Notes: a model not told the origin generated them from the letters alone. A DNA stretch of 52,162 nucleotides from Halanaerobacter jeridensis (GCF_016908315.1 NZ_JAFBDQ010000016.1:1-52162); one strand, 5' to 3'; counted from the first letter of the stretch, positions 34,743 to 45,093 are shown. A program made the numbers and translations.

Positions 34743-34772
34743 AATCGCCAATCGCTTTGTGGCGATTTTTTT
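34743..34772 (+). terminator. Second hairpin with U-run after sigH
   Basis: AATCGCCA (34743-34750) and TGGCGATT (34760-34767) with a 9-nt loop, followed by TTTTT. Tandem to the terminator at 34680. Confidence 0.65.
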
Positions 34773-34820
34773 ATTGTATAAGTAAAATAGCCTCTTATGT
34801 TAATAATTTACATTTAATGG

Positions 34821-34849
34821 TTGAAATTTGAACAAAAAGGGTGTAAAAT
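34821..34849 (+). promoter_or_regulatory. Probable promoter of the starch cluster
   Basis: TTGAAA (34821-34826), 17-bp spacer, TAAAAT (34844-34849). It lies 240 bp ahead of the pullulanase gene; the intervening 34850-35088 holds no gene but has a terminator-like hairpin at 34958. Confidence 0.55.
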
Positions 34850-34957
34850 TTAAATTGTAGTAACTATAATTTTATAATTTTTAAATAATTTCAAGTAACC
34901 TACTATAAGTAAATTAATCGTAGTAACCACAGAATAAGATTATAATTATTAATAAGC

Positions 34958-34998
34958 ATACTCAAAGTATTTTTATGCTTTGAGTATTTCTGTTTTTT
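34958..34998 (+). terminator. Terminator-like hairpin in the pullulanase leader (possible attenuator)
   Basis: ATACTCAAAG (34958-34967) and CTTTGAGTAT (34978-34987) form a perfect 10-bp stem, followed by TTCTGTTTTTT. It lies between the probable promoter and the pullulanase start, so it either stops background transcription or acts as a conditional attenuator. No known antiterminator site was recognised. Confidence 0.6.
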
Positions 34999-35088
34999 GG
35001 AGGTGAAATTATAAAACATTAATTAGAGATTAAAGTAAAATTATGAAATGTTAATTCTAATTACAAATAATCAGGGGGGATATTTTGC

Positions 35089-38000
35089 ATGAATGCTTTC
35101 TCAAAAGATAATGTTTTAGTTTTATTGTTAGTATTTTTATTAACTTTATTATTGATTTCTGGATGTAGTAGTAGCGATAATGATTCAGATAATATCAATA
35201 ATGAAACGGCTAAATTAAATATTTCTGTGCCGCTGCCAAATTTGCAGCCTGACATTGCTATCCAAGCAATCACTGATGATTTTAGTATTGATAAAATAGA
35301 GGTCTTAGTAGTTAATCAAAATGATACAGATGATGAATATCAAAGAAGTAAAAAGATTAATGCTGAGACTAAAAAAATGGCTTTTAGTTTTAATGAATTG
35401 AGAGTAGGAGAAAGTTATAATATTACTATTAATGCAGTAGATAATAGTGGATACAATGTTTACAGTGGAACTGATACTGTGACAATTTCTAATGGAAGTA
35501 ATATTGCTAAAATAGATTTAGATCTTTTAGCAGCTCAAGGATTAGTAGTTAATTTAAAAGGTATAGCAGAAGATAGTTCAGGTGAAGTAAGGTTAGAACC
35601 TTCTGATATAGAAGCTAAAGCTATTTCTGCAGATATAGAGAGAGTTGAATTTAATAATAGTTTAGCAGCTAATGATTATACCTTATTGATTGAGATTAAT
35701 AATAAAGTAGTTAAGACTAGTGAAATTAGTTTAATGCCGGGAAGAATGACGATTATTAATGGGATTGATATGAATAATCCAGATGTATATTTAAAAGAAA
35801 GCGATTTAGAAATAACTTGGGGCCAACCTGGTTCAGGAATTGGAGTCAGTCCTAGAGCAAAGGACTTTGTTAATCAAATTGAAGTAGCTATCAATTCTAC
35901 AGCAGATGTTTATTATACTCTTGATGGCAGTAATCCAAGAAATAATGGTCAAATATATAACGGAGCGATTACAATTGGCGCCAGCATGGCCGTAGGAGAA
36001 AGAAAAACTTTAAAAGTGTTTGCTGAAGGAGAAGATGGGGGAGTTACAAAGAATAGTTATCAATTTACTAAAAAGTATGCGCAGGCTAATCCAAATCAGA
36101 CAACAATGAAATTAGGAGCTTTATATACACCACAGTTTACAAGCTTTAGAATTTGGTCTCCTGATAGTAAAGATGTCACTGTAACTGTTGATGGGAAAGA
36201 ACATCAATTAAGAAAGTTAGCTTCTTTTGCTGGCTATGAAGATATTTATCATAGCAAAATAATGGGAGATCTAGAAGGGGCAGAATATCAATTTAAGATA
36301 GATGAGCAGGCAGTTAGAGATCCTTATGGTGTAATGGCTAAAGCTGATAAAAATGTGAATATAGTAATGGATGTAAGTAGTGTGCAGCCAGATGGCGGTT
36401 GGAGTAGCCGACCAGAATTAAAGCAACGAGAAGATGCAGTTATTTATGAGATGCATGTTAGAGACTTTACTATAGATGATAGTTCTGGAATTAGTGATGC
36501 TAAACAAGGTAAATTCTTGGGAATGGTAGAAGAGGGAACTACAATTCCAGGGACTAGTATTACCACAGGAATTGATCATTTGAAAGAATTAGGTGTAACT
36601 CATGTCCAAATTATGCCTTTTTATGATTTTGCTACTGAAATGTACAATTGGGGTTATGATCCTCATAATTATAATGTCCCAGAAGATCAGTATGCTCTAG
36701 ATCCTGATAATTATCACCAACGGGTCAAAGAGGTTAAGGAAATGATCAATCAGTTACATGCTAATGGTATTCGAGTAATTATGGATGTTGTTTATAATCA
36801 CACTTATTCTAAAGAGATGTTTAGAGGAATTACTAATCAATATTATACTGATGGTGATTGGTCTGGTTGTGGTAATTCAGTTGATACTAGTGTAGCAATG
36901 GTTAGTAGAATGATTAAAGATTCTTTAGAATATTGGGTTGATGAATATAACGTAGATGGTTTTAGATTTGATTTAATGGGCATTTACTATGAAGATGCAG
37001 TTAAGGACTGGAGCCAACATTTAAATGAAAAATATCCTGAACGAAACTTATTACTTTATGGAGAACCATGGGCAGCATCTGGTACACCTGGTGATACAGT
37101 TAGTTATGGTGATATAGCTAAGTTAGCTTCTGGTCATATTGGTTCATTTAATGACCAAATTAGAAATGCTATTATTGGCAGTAATAAAGATGCTTTAGTA
37201 GATAGTTATATGTTTAATCGAGGAACTAAAGCCCCAATAATTAAAGATGTAGTTACAGCATCTAATTTAGGTGGATTTGATTTTGCCGATCCCGAGCAGA
37301 CAATTAATTATGTTTCAGCGCATGATAATTTAGCACTGTGGGATAATATCAAATATGAATTTGCTAATGATGATAATTTAGATTTGAGTACTCAAAAAGC
37401 ATATGCAACTCGCATTGATAAATTCGCGATGGGGATTGTTGGAACTTCACAGGGAATTCCGTTTATGCATGGTGGAGATGAGATGTTGAGGACTAAAGTT
37501 CCAGTAGGAAAAGATATTACTAATCAAGATGTATTCCATCATGTAGAGAACAGTTATAATGCTCCTGATGAATATAATAAAATAGATTGGAATTGGAAGA
37601 CGGAATATGATAATGATAGTAATGGATTAAATGATGTTTATGAATATTACCAAGATTTAATTGCTTTAAGAAAGAACCATCCTGCATTTAGAATGAACAC
37701 TTATGATCAAATAGATAGAAATGTAAGTAGTTATGTAGCAGATGATAATTCTAAGGTAGTAATTGCAATCATCGATGGAGCTAAGGTCGGAGATAATTGG
37801 GAAGAAATAAGAGTGATTTATAATTCAGGGGCTGATTATAGTTATAAACTACCTGCAGGTGAATGGGAAAAGGTATTTACTGCTGAAGGTAGAGTAACTG
37901 AGGAGGTTTCAGGTACTGTGAATTGCGAAGGTACAGCAGTAACTATTTTTGCAGGGCAATCAAGCTCAACTAGTGTTAATTTGACTATTAAAGGTCCGCT

Positions 38001-39099
38001 TGGGGAGCAGTTGGCCCCTGGTACAGAAGTGATAGCTAGTGTTAATAGTGGAGTAGAAAAGTTAAAAAAGATAGATGAAAATGGTCAGATTAAGTTTAGT
38101 GATTTAGCAGTCCAAGATACTTTATTTAGTTTAGAAGTAACTGAAGTAGGGAAAACAGAAGTAAAATTATCTTTAAGTGAAACAATTAATAATTTTGAAG
38201 TCAGTCTTGAATCTTTACCATATGTTGATGGAGAGAAAGAAAGTAAATGGGAAGATGATGCTAAAGTATTTACTGACCCAACTGCAGATAATTTTTATGG
38301 TAGTAGTGGTGACAGCATAGATTCTATTTATCTCACAAATAATGAAGAAAAATTATATGCTTATATTAGTTTGGATAGTTATACTTGGGGAAAAGAAGCT
38401 ATGTTTTATATTGATGTAATAAAAAATCAGTCAGGAATAACAGACTTTAGCTCTACTACAGATTGGAGTTGGGGTAATGCTCATGCGATCTTGCCGGATT
38501 CTGTTGAAGGAGTTTTATCAGTATTTGGAGATAGAAGTGGTTATGGATTTTATACTTTCTTAGCTGGTGATGAAACTGAGAAAAGTTCTGTAGTAGATAT
38601 AGCTTATAAAGATGGAAATATAGAAATGAGTGTCCCGCTAACAACTCTTGATTTAAATAGCGGAGATCAGATTAAAGTATTTGCATCAATTAATGATGGA
38701 CCTAATTCTATTCATGATGTAGTACCTGGCACCGGAACTGATGATGTAATTAGTGATGGAGAGAGAGTATTTGATTTCTCTAATTTAACTACTGAGACCA
38801 GTTATGTAATTGGTGGTGGTACTCCACGAAGTAATGAAAAAGAGATAACTGATTTTGAGTTAGCAGAAGAAAGAGGAACTGTAACTATCAATAATAATAA
38901 TAAAACAGTCAAAATAGAAGTAACATCAGAAACAGATTTAAGTAATTTAACTCCTATAATTGAGGTCTCTGATGAAGCTACAGTAGATCCTGAAAGTGGA
39001 ATAGAGCAAAATTTTGAAATGCCAGTTACTTATACAGTAACTGCAGAAAATGGTACGAAACAAGGTTGGCTTGTAATGGTTACTAAAAATGAAAGGTAG
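35089..39099 (+). CDS. pulA: Lipoprotein pullulanase (GH13)
   Basis: 1336 aa. Lipobox LISGC, cysteine at residue 26. Residues 40-250: two small beta-domains of unknown type, also found in the next gene. About 260-330: chitobiase-C-like Ig domain (ADVYYTLDGSNPRNNG). About 340-430: CBM48-like N-domain (FRIWSPDSKDVTVTVDG). Catalytic GH13 barrel: pullulanase mark YNWGYDPHNYNVPEDQYA; region I MDVVYNHTYS; nucleophile Asp in VDGFRFDLMGIY; acid/base Glu in LLYGEPWAA; region IV INYVSAHDNLALWDN. The C-terminal part has a glycosidase-associated beta-domain (about 1045-1240) and a DUF5018-like domain. It cleaves alpha-1,6 links in pullulan or amylopectin outside the cell while lipid-anchored. The next gene starts 9 bp later. 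Confidence 0.93.
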   Translation: MNAFSKDNVLVLLLVFLLTLLLISGCSSSDNDSDNINNETAKLNISVPLPNLQPDIAIQAITDDFSIDKIEVLVVNQNDTDDEYQRSKKINAETKKMAFSFNELRVGESYNITINAVDNSGYNVYSGTDTVTISNGSNIAKIDLDLLAAQGLVVNLKGIAEDSSGEVRLEPSDIEAKAISADIERVEFNNSLAANDYTLLIEINNKVVKTSEISLMPGRMTIINGIDMNNPDVYLKESDLEITWGQPGSGIGVSPRAKDFVNQIEVAINSTADVYYTLDGSNPRNNGQIYNGAITIGASMAVGERKTLKVFAEGEDGGVTKNSYQFTKKYAQANPNQTTMKLGALYTPQFTSFRIWSPDSKDVTVTVDGKEHQLRKLASFAGYEDIYHSKIMGDLEGAEYQFKIDEQAVRDPYGVMAKADKNVNIVMDVSSVQPDGGWSSRPELKQREDAVIYEMHVRDFTIDDSSGISDAKQGKFLGMVEEGTTIPGTSITTGIDHLKELGVTHVQIMPFYDFATEMYNWGYDPHNYNVPEDQYALDPDNYHQRVKEVKEMINQLHANGIRVIMDVVYNHTYSKEMFRGITNQYYTDGDWSGCGNSVDTSVAMVSRMIKDSLEYWVDEYNVDGFRFDLMGIYYEDAVKDWSQHLNEKYPERNLLLYGEPWAASGTPGDTVSYGDIAKLASGHIGSFNDQIRNAIIGSNKDALVDSYMFNRGTKAPIIKDVVTASNLGGFDFADPEQTINYVSAHDNLALWDNIKYEFANDDNLDLSTQKAYATRIDKFAMGIVGTSQGIPFMHGGDEMLRTKVPVGKDITNQDVFHHVENSYNAPDEYNKIDWNWKTEYDNDSNGLNDVYEYYQDLIALRKNHPAFRMNTYDQIDRNVSSYVADDNSKVVIAIIDGAKVGDNWEEIRVIYNSGADYSYKLPAGEWEKVFTAEGRVTEEVSGTVNCEGTAVTIFAGQSSSTSVNLTIKGPLGEQLAPGTEVIASVNSGVEKLKKIDENGQIKFSDLAVQDTLFSLEVTEVGKTEVKLSLSETINNFEVSLESLPYVDGEKESKWEDDAKVFTDPTADNFYGSSGDSIDSIYLTNNEEKLYAYISLDSYTWGKEAMFYIDVIKNQSGITDFSSTTDWSWGNAHAILPDSVEGVLSVFGDRSGYGFYTFLAGDETEKSSVVDIAYKDGNIEMSVPLTTLDLNSGDQIKVFASINDGPNSIHDVVPGTGTDDVISDGERVFDFSNLTTETSYVIGGGTPRSNEKEITDFELAEERGTVTINNNNKTVKIEVTSETDLSNLTPIIEVSDEATVDPESGIEQNFEMPVTYTVTAENGTKQGWLVMVTKNER

Positions 39100-39108
39100 G
39101 TAATTTTA

Positions 39109-42100
39109 ATGTCAAAAGTGTTTACAAGAAGGAAGAGTTTATTATTAGTAATATTAATCTTAAGTTTAACTACTGTAGTTGCTTGTAGTAGTAGTGATGA
39201 TAATAAAAATACTCCAGCTGATGCAGAATTAAAAGTTAGTCTTGAGGATTTTAATAATGATAGTCAACTGGACTTAACTATCAAAGAAATAACAGTCACT
39301 TTAACTAATCAAAATGATAGCAGTGATAAAAAAGAAAAAACTAAGAATTATGATCAAGGAAATGTAGCCTTTAATTTTAATAAATTACAGCAAGATACTA
39401 CTTATAAGATAGATGTAGTTGCTATAGATGATGAAGGCTATGAAGTTTATTATGGGGATGATACTGCTATAATAAGTAGCAGTAGTCAAACTAAAACTAT
39501 TGAATTAACTCAAACTAAAGCCAAAGGATTAGTGATTAATTTTAAAAATATTCCAGAGGAGGCGGCTTCAGGAGAGCTAAAACTAAGCCCAGCCCAAGAA
39601 GAATTAATAGCAGCAATTGACTTAAATGATAAACAAGCGCAATTTAATGATATTATAGCTGGCAATTATGCTTTAGAAGTAGAATTATTTGATGCTGAAG
39701 AAAATTCAATCTACCAAGAGCAGACTGATTCTGATTTAAGCGTGTTACCAGGTAGAGTTACTAATATTACTATCAATTTAAGTACGGGAAATGAACTGAT
39801 AGTTGATATTAATTGGGGTTCTACAATTGCCCCTCAGGCTCCAACAGGAGTAGCGGCTACTGCTACAGAATCTGGTATTAAATTGAATTGGGATGATAAT
39901 GCTGCTCAATACATGGTTTATCGGGGTCAAAGTAACGAGCGGAAATTGCCTTTAGCACGCAGTAAAAATAATATTTATACAGATAGTACAGCAATAGCAG
40001 GTACTAGTTATTATTATTGGGTGCGGGCTATTGGGGATGATGGTTTAAATAGTGATTTATCAACTGCGGTTACAGCAACAGCTGTTCCTCATCAATATGA
40101 AGGGGTTAAAGTACATTTTAAAGATGCAGCCGGTACTCCAAAAGTTTATTCTTGGTATCATAGTGATGGAGAAAAGGTTGAACCTAATGGCGGTTGGCCT
40201 GGCGCAGAAATGAAGTATGAAGGTAATGCTTGGTATTACGCTGAATTTCCAGAAGTTACTGATATAAGTTTAATTTTTATTCCAAGTACAGGAGAAAGTG
40301 ACCAGACCCCTACTTTAAGCAGAAGTCAAAATGAATGGTGGTATCAAGATGGTCAGTGGTATTCTGCTTGCCCAGAAAAATCTCAGAAACCCGAAGTAGC
40401 TTTTGATTTGAGCGAAGGAACTTATAAAGGTGAACAAGAACTTGAGATTTCTCTAATTGGTAGTAATTTAAGAGATATAAGTGCAGAATTTAATGGTCAG
40501 TCAGTTACTTTGCATGATACAGAGAATAAGATTGATAAGACTACTATTCAACTAGGAGATTATCTTGCCAATGGTGAAACAGCAGAAATTACAGTTACTG
40601 CAACTAATGATGCAGGGACTATTACTACTACAGCAACTTATACTCGTGAGGATAGTTATGAAGGAGATTTTGTTTTTTATTTAAAATATAGTGGTTCTGA
40701 TACTCCTAATATGTATGCTTGGCTTGATAGTGGTGAACAACCACTTGGTTCTTGGCCAGGTTCGGCAATGACTGATGAAGAAAACGGATATTATGTTTAT
40801 AAATTTGATAATGTTGACTTTGAGCAATTAAATTTAATATTTAACTGGACTGGGGGGCAGACAGACGATCTTTCTGTTGACTCTAAGGGGCAGTATTGGT
40901 ATGAAGATAAAGATGGAGATGGTAGCAAAGAGTTATATAAGAAAGATAAACCTACAATTTCAATCACTCCAGCTAGTGGAGTTTACCAAGGATCTAAAAT
41001 GATTCAAATTAACTTAAAAGGTAATGGATTTACTATTTCTGATGCTGAGTATGAGTTCAATGGGCAAATAGTTGATTTGACTGATAAACCCCAAGAAACT
41101 ATAACTTTAAGTGATTATGTAGATGATGGGGCCAGTGCAACGTTAACAGTGACTGCAGAAAACGAGGTAGGAACTGTTACTAAAGAAGTAAATTACACCA
41201 GAGATGATAATGCAGTTGTAGAGGCTACTGGATTCACTTGGGATAATGCTAATGTTTATTTTGTAATTACTGATCGGTTTTATAATGGAGATACTAGTAA
41301 TGACAATTCTTATGGCAGACCTCAAGTAGATGCTGCAGGAAATGAGATTGGAACCTTTCATGGAGGGGATATTCCAGGATTAAAAGAAAAAATAGATAGT
41401 GGATATTTTGATAAACTAGGAGTTAATGCAATTTGGATTACAGCACCATACGAACAGATTCATGGTTTTGTTGGAGGAGGAGATGATGGAAGTTTTGCAC
41501 ATTATGCTTATCATGGCTACTATGCTTTAGATTATACAGCTTTAGATAAGAATATGGGGACAGTCGAGGAATTTAGAGATTTTGTTAATACTGCTCATGA
41601 GCATGAAATTCGAATTGTGATGGACGTAGTAATGAATCATCCTGGTTATAATACAATTAAAGATATGAACCAATATAATTTTGGTGGCTGGAAGAATAAA
41701 GCTTTAAATGATGATTGGTCTCCGACTAAGAAAGAAAATTGGCACAGCTATCATAAGAGCATTGACTATGCAGGTTCTGCCGAGCAGTGGGCCAACTGGT
41801 GGGGGCCAAATTGGATCAGAGCTGGTATTGCTGGTTATGATTCAGGAGGAGATGATGTGCTAACTGAAGGTTTAGATGGACTGCCAGATTTTAAAACAGA
41901 ATTAGAAATAGCAGCAGAATTGCCAGCGGTTTTAAAAACAAAGTGGAGTCAAGAAGATAGTAGTTATGAGGATTGGGTAGTACCAACAGCTCAAAATTTA
42001 AGACGAGATTTAGGAATTGCTCCAGCAGATTATATTACTAAATGGTTAGCAGCTTGGGTAGAAGAGTTTGGAATTGATGGTTTTAGAGTCGATACTGTTA

Positions 42101-42891
42101 AACATGTCGATGAAGAGCAGTGGGGGCAGTTAAAAGAAGCTGCTCAAAAAGCTCTAGAAAGTTGGCGTGATGACAACTCTACTGCGCCAGGAGCAGATTG
42201 GGATGAAGACTTCTGGATGGTAGGAGAAGTTAATCCCCATGGTGTGGATAAGAGTGATTATTTTTATGATAACAATGGTGATGGAATCACAGATTTTGAT
42301 GCTGTAATTAATTTTAATTTTCCTAAAGATGGTGACTTATCTGAAATTGGTGCTTTATGGCAGGATTACGCTGATGAAATTAATAGTGATCAGCAATTTA
42401 ATGTGATGAGTTATATTTCCTCTCATGATACCCAATTAGGAGCTTTAGGCAATAAAATTGATGCTGGTACAGCATTGTTATTAGCACCGGGAGTAGTACA
42501 GACTTTTTATGGTGATGAGATAGATAGACAGCCTAGTACAGGTGACTTTGATGAAGTTCAACAAACTAGGTCTGATTATCCTTGGTATGAGCAAGAAGAA
42601 GATGTTTTAACTCACTGGCAGAAGCTGGGCCAATTTAGAGCTAATCATCCAGCAGTAGGAGCAGGAAGCCAGATTGATTTAGGAGATGACACTTATTTAA
42701 GAACCTTTGGCAGCGATAAAGTAGTTATTAAGATTAATGCTTCAGGTGCTACTAAAATTGATGTCAGTAAGGTTTTCGCTGATGGTGTTACTTTGAGAAA
42801 TGCTTATACTGCTTCACAAGACGAAGTAAGTGATGGAAGTATTGAGTTTGAAGCTCAAAATGGGGTGATTTTGTTAGAAAAAATTAATTAA
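39109..42891 (+). CDS. Lipoprotein alpha-amylase, MalS-like GH13 with two CBM26-type modules
   Basis: 1260 aa. Lipobox VVAC, cysteine at residue 26. The N-terminal 230 residues are paralogous to the pullulanase N-terminus (ITVTLTNQNDSSDKKEK). An FN3 domain follows (about 245-325, APTGVAATATESGIKLNW), then two starch-binding modules of CBM26 type (about 330-420, VYSWYHSDGE and GGWPGAEM; about 520-610, MYAWLDSGEQPLGSWPGSAM), each followed by an Ig-like domain. The catalytic domain (about 715-1260) resembles MalS: FVGGGDDGSFAHYAYHGYYA, region I MDVVMNHPGYNT, nucleophile in IDGFRVDTVKHVD, acid/base Glu in MVGEVNPHG, region IV SYISSHDTQLG. Predicted extracellular starch-binding endo-amylase, co-transcribed with the pullulanase. 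Confidence 0.9.
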   Translation: MSKVFTRRKSLLLVILILSLTTVVACSSSDDNKNTPADAELKVSLEDFNNDSQLDLTIKEITVTLTNQNDSSDKKEKTKNYDQGNVAFNFNKLQQDTTYKIDVVAIDDEGYEVYYGDDTAIISSSSQTKTIELTQTKAKGLVINFKNIPEEAASGELKLSPAQEELIAAIDLNDKQAQFNDIIAGNYALEVELFDAEENSIYQEQTDSDLSVLPGRVTNITINLSTGNELIVDINWGSTIAPQAPTGVAATATESGIKLNWDDNAAQYMVYRGQSNERKLPLARSKNNIYTDSTAIAGTSYYYWVRAIGDDGLNSDLSTAVTATAVPHQYEGVKVHFKDAAGTPKVYSWYHSDGEKVEPNGGWPGAEMKYEGNAWYYAEFPEVTDISLIFIPSTGESDQTPTLSRSQNEWWYQDGQWYSACPEKSQKPEVAFDLSEGTYKGEQELEISLIGSNLRDISAEFNGQSVTLHDTENKIDKTTIQLGDYLANGETAEITVTATNDAGTITTTATYTREDSYEGDFVFYLKYSGSDTPNMYAWLDSGEQPLGSWPGSAMTDEENGYYVYKFDNVDFEQLNLIFNWTGGQTDDLSVDSKGQYWYEDKDGDGSKELYKKDKPTISITPASGVYQGSKMIQINLKGNGFTISDAEYEFNGQIVDLTDKPQETITLSDYVDDGASATLTVTAENEVGTVTKEVNYTRDDNAVVEATGFTWDNANVYFVITDRFYNGDTSNDNSYGRPQVDAAGNEIGTFHGGDIPGLKEKIDSGYFDKLGVNAIWITAPYEQIHGFVGGGDDGSFAHYAYHGYYALDYTALDKNMGTVEEFRDFVNTAHEHEIRIVMDVVMNHPGYNTIKDMNQYNFGGWKNKALNDDWSPTKKENWHSYHKSIDYAGSAEQWANWWGPNWIRAGIAGYDSGGDDVLTEGLDGLPDFKTELEIAAELPAVLKTKWSQEDSSYEDWVVPTAQNLRRDLGIAPADYITKWLAAWVEEFGIDGFRVDTVKHVDEEQWGQLKEAAQKALESWRDDNSTAPGADWDEDFWMVGEVNPHGVDKSDYFYDNNGDGITDFDAVINFNFPKDGDLSEIGALWQDYADEINSDQQFNVMSYISSHDTQLGALGNKIDAGTALLLAPGVVQTFYGDEIDRQPSTGDFDEVQQTRSDYPWYEQEEDVLTHWQKLGQFRANHPAVGAGSQIDLGDDTYLRTFGSDKVVIKINASGATKIDVSKVFADGVTLRNAYTASQDEVSDGSIEFEAQNGVILLEKIN

Positions 42892-42903
42892 TATAATATG
42901 TAT

Positions 42904-42941
42904 AACTAAGACAGGGAATTTTCCCTGTCTTAGTTATTTTT
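42904..42941 (+). terminator. Rho-independent terminator after the MalS-like amylase
   Basis: AACTAAGACAGGGAA (42904-42918) and TTCCCTGTCTTAGTT (42921-42935) form a perfect 15-bp stem, then ATTTTT. Confidence 0.88.
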
Positions 42942-43069
42942 GAGTTCATAGCTTATAAATCATGACTCATAGCACATAGCTTAATTTCCATTTTTAATTT
43001 AGATAAAGGATAAATTAGTAATATCTCGAATAATTATAAATAGAAATAATTTGAAAGGGGAGATATAAA

Positions 43070-44920
43070 TTGGAATTTAATAAAAGAATAGTTATTTCAA
43101 TAATGTTAGTAATTTTAATATTTACATTTGTAGGATGTAAAGAAGAAACAGATTTTGCTGCAAAAGAAGAAGTTAGTTTTACTGTAGTTGGCTCTAACTT
43201 AGCTAATTATCAAGAAACTGGAGTTGAAGCAGATACTAAAGAGCTAAACGTAAAATTCAATCAACAACTAGCAGAAGTAGAAGTTAGTTTATTAAAAAAT
43301 GGAGAGCAGGTCACTGGATTTAAAACTAATATCGATAAGCAGCAGTTAAGTATCACTAGTTTGAAATTAGTGCCAATCACTAATTATAAACTAGTAATAG
43401 TAGCTAAAAGTGATAGCGGGCAAGAAATAACTAATAGTTATCAATTTGAGACTAAACCTGCCTCATATCCGCAGGTAGAAAACCCTAATGAAACTTTATT
43501 ACAAGGTTTTTATTGGGAAATGGCAGGGTATCCTTATTTAGATAAATATCCGGAAGAAAAGAATTTGTGGGAACTTTTAGCCAAACGAGCACCTAAATTT
43601 AAAGAATTAGGTTTTACTTCAATTTGGATCCCCCCTGCTAATAAAGCTGATAGCGTCAGAGACGAAGGATATGCTGTGTATGATTTATGGGATTTAGGAG
43701 AATTTAAGCAAGCAGGTAGTGTGAGAACAAAATATGGAACGAAAGAAGAATTAGAAACAGCAGTAGCAGCATTACATGAACAAAATATTAAGGTTTATTA
43801 TGATGCGGTACTGAATCATAGAATAGGTTTGGGTAAGCAAAATGTGGAAAGTACTGTTTTAAAATCTGGTAAAGAGATTAAATCCTATACTAGTTTCCCT
43901 AATTTAAAAGGGCGAGAAAAATATTATAGTCAAGCAGAGAAGTGGGATTGGAATTGGAAACAATTTGATGGAGTAGATTATGATGCTGAAGATGGTCCGA
44001 TTTCACCACAAGCCTTTAAAGATAAGACTTGGGATGATACTTATGACAAAGATTATTTATTAGGGGCAGATGTTGATTATGAAAATAAGAAAGTGCAACA
44101 TGAACTTAAAGAATGGGGTGCTTGGTTAGTCAATGATATTGGATTTGATGGTTTTAGAATAGATGCTGTGAAACATATTGATTCTAATTTTATTGACCAG
44201 TGGTTAACCCACATTCAGAAAAATAGTGAGAAAGATGTATTCTTTGTCGGGGAAGCTTGGATTAAAAACAAAATGGGATTATCATTTTTCTTATCTGATG
44301 TTGATAATAAAGATTTAACAGTTTTTGATTTTCCTCTGCGCAATACATTTAAAGATATGATGACAGGTCTAGTTAACATGTCTGCTTTAGGAAGTGCAGG
44401 TTTAGTTAATGACCCTAATTATAGCGACCGAGCTATTACATTTATTGATAATCATGATACAGGCAGAGATAAAGTCGAATATAATGCACCAATTACTAGA
44501 TTTAAGATGCAGGCTTATGCTTATATTTTAACTCGGGCGCAAGGAAAACCAATGGTATTTTGGAAGGATTATTATCAGAATGGATATCAAAGTGAACTGC
44601 ATAAATTACTAGAAGTAAGAAAATATTATGCTTATGGCCCAGGTAGAGAAGTTAATAATAATAGTAAACGCGTCTATTCTTATGTACGAGAAGGGTTAGA
44701 AAGTAAACCACGTACTGGCTTAGTAGCAATGATTAGTTCAGGTACATCAGGTGAAGTAGTCAGCAAAAGAATTAAAACTAATAAACCAAATACCACTTTT
44801 TACGACTATACAAGAAATATAAAAGAGACCGTAACTACAGATGAAAATGGATATGCTGAGTTCAAAATTCGCCTATCCGAAAAAACCGGATGGAGTATAT
44901 GGGTACCCAGCTCAAAATGA
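43070..44920 (+). CDS. Lipoprotein alpha-amylase 1 (GH13_5-like)
   Basis: 616 aa from a TTG start behind GAAAGGGGAG; the start is fixed by the signal sequence, with lipobox TFVGC (cysteine 23). A Big_5-like domain (about 35-130) precedes the GH13 barrel, which begins ETLLQGFYWEMAGYPYLDK. WIPPANKADSVRDEGYAVYD and GTVRTKYGT-like SVRTKYGTKEELE are typical of the GH13_5 amylases. Region I DAVLNHRIG, nucleophile in IGFDGFRIDAVKHID, acid/base Glu in FFVGEAWIKN, region IV FIDNHDTGRD. The C-terminal beta-domain ends GWSIWVPSSK. It hydrolyses internal alpha-1,4 links of starch outside the cell. First of three tandem paralogs; followed by a dispersed repeat. Confidence 0.92.
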   Translation: MEFNKRIVISIMLVILIFTFVGCKEETDFAAKEEVSFTVVGSNLANYQETGVEADTKELNVKFNQQLAEVEVSLLKNGEQVTGFKTNIDKQQLSITSLKLVPITNYKLVIVAKSDSGQEITNSYQFETKPASYPQVENPNETLLQGFYWEMAGYPYLDKYPEEKNLWELLAKRAPKFKELGFTSIWIPPANKADSVRDEGYAVYDLWDLGEFKQAGSVRTKYGTKEELETAVAALHEQNIKVYYDAVLNHRIGLGKQNVESTVLKSGKEIKSYTSFPNLKGREKYYSQAEKWDWNWKQFDGVDYDAEDGPISPQAFKDKTWDDTYDKDYLLGADVDYENKKVQHELKEWGAWLVNDIGFDGFRIDAVKHIDSNFIDQWLTHIQKNSEKDVFFVGEAWIKNKMGLSFFLSDVDNKDLTVFDFPLRNTFKDMMTGLVNMSALGSAGLVNDPNYSDRAITFIDNHDTGRDKVEYNAPITRFKMQAYAYILTRAQGKPMVFWKDYYQNGYQSELHKLLEVRKYYAYGPGREVNNNSKRVYSYVREGLESKPRTGLVAMISSGTSGEVVSKRIKTNKPNTTFYDYTRNIKETVTTDENGYAEFKIRLSEKTGWSIWVPSSK

Positions 44921-45010
44921 AGCATATAGATTGCGCACTTTAACTAGCTCTAAGCACAGCGCTTAGGACTACACGGAGGGTCTCACGCTTTTCGAGACCC
45001 GGAGGGCTAG
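44921..45010 (+). repeat. Dispersed GCATATAG repeat, copy B1
   Basis: It begins at the base after the amylase stop. AGCATATAGATTGCGCACTT, then AGCTCTAAGC / GCTTAGGACT palindrome, then GGGTCTC (44978-44984) pairing with GAGACCC (44994-45000) and GGAGGG. Closely similar to copy A at 24547. The whole 44921-45305 gap (385 bp) holds two repeat copies and an amylase relic; no gene is seen. Confidence 0.75.
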
Positions 45011-45066
45011 AACATGTAAGCAATGAAATATAGATAACAAGACCAAAGAGCAATTTGGATTAAAAG

Positions 45067-45093
45067 AGCATCTGGGTACCCAGCTCAAAATGA
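45067..45093 (+). pseudogene. Relic of an amylase 3' end
   Basis: These 27 bases read SIWVPSSK and stop, almost identical to the last codons of the gene at 43070. They are followed at once by another copy of the same downstream repeat. The bases before 45067 do not match an amylase. This is what would remain after deletion of, or recombination through, a further tandem amylase copy. Confidence 0.75.
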
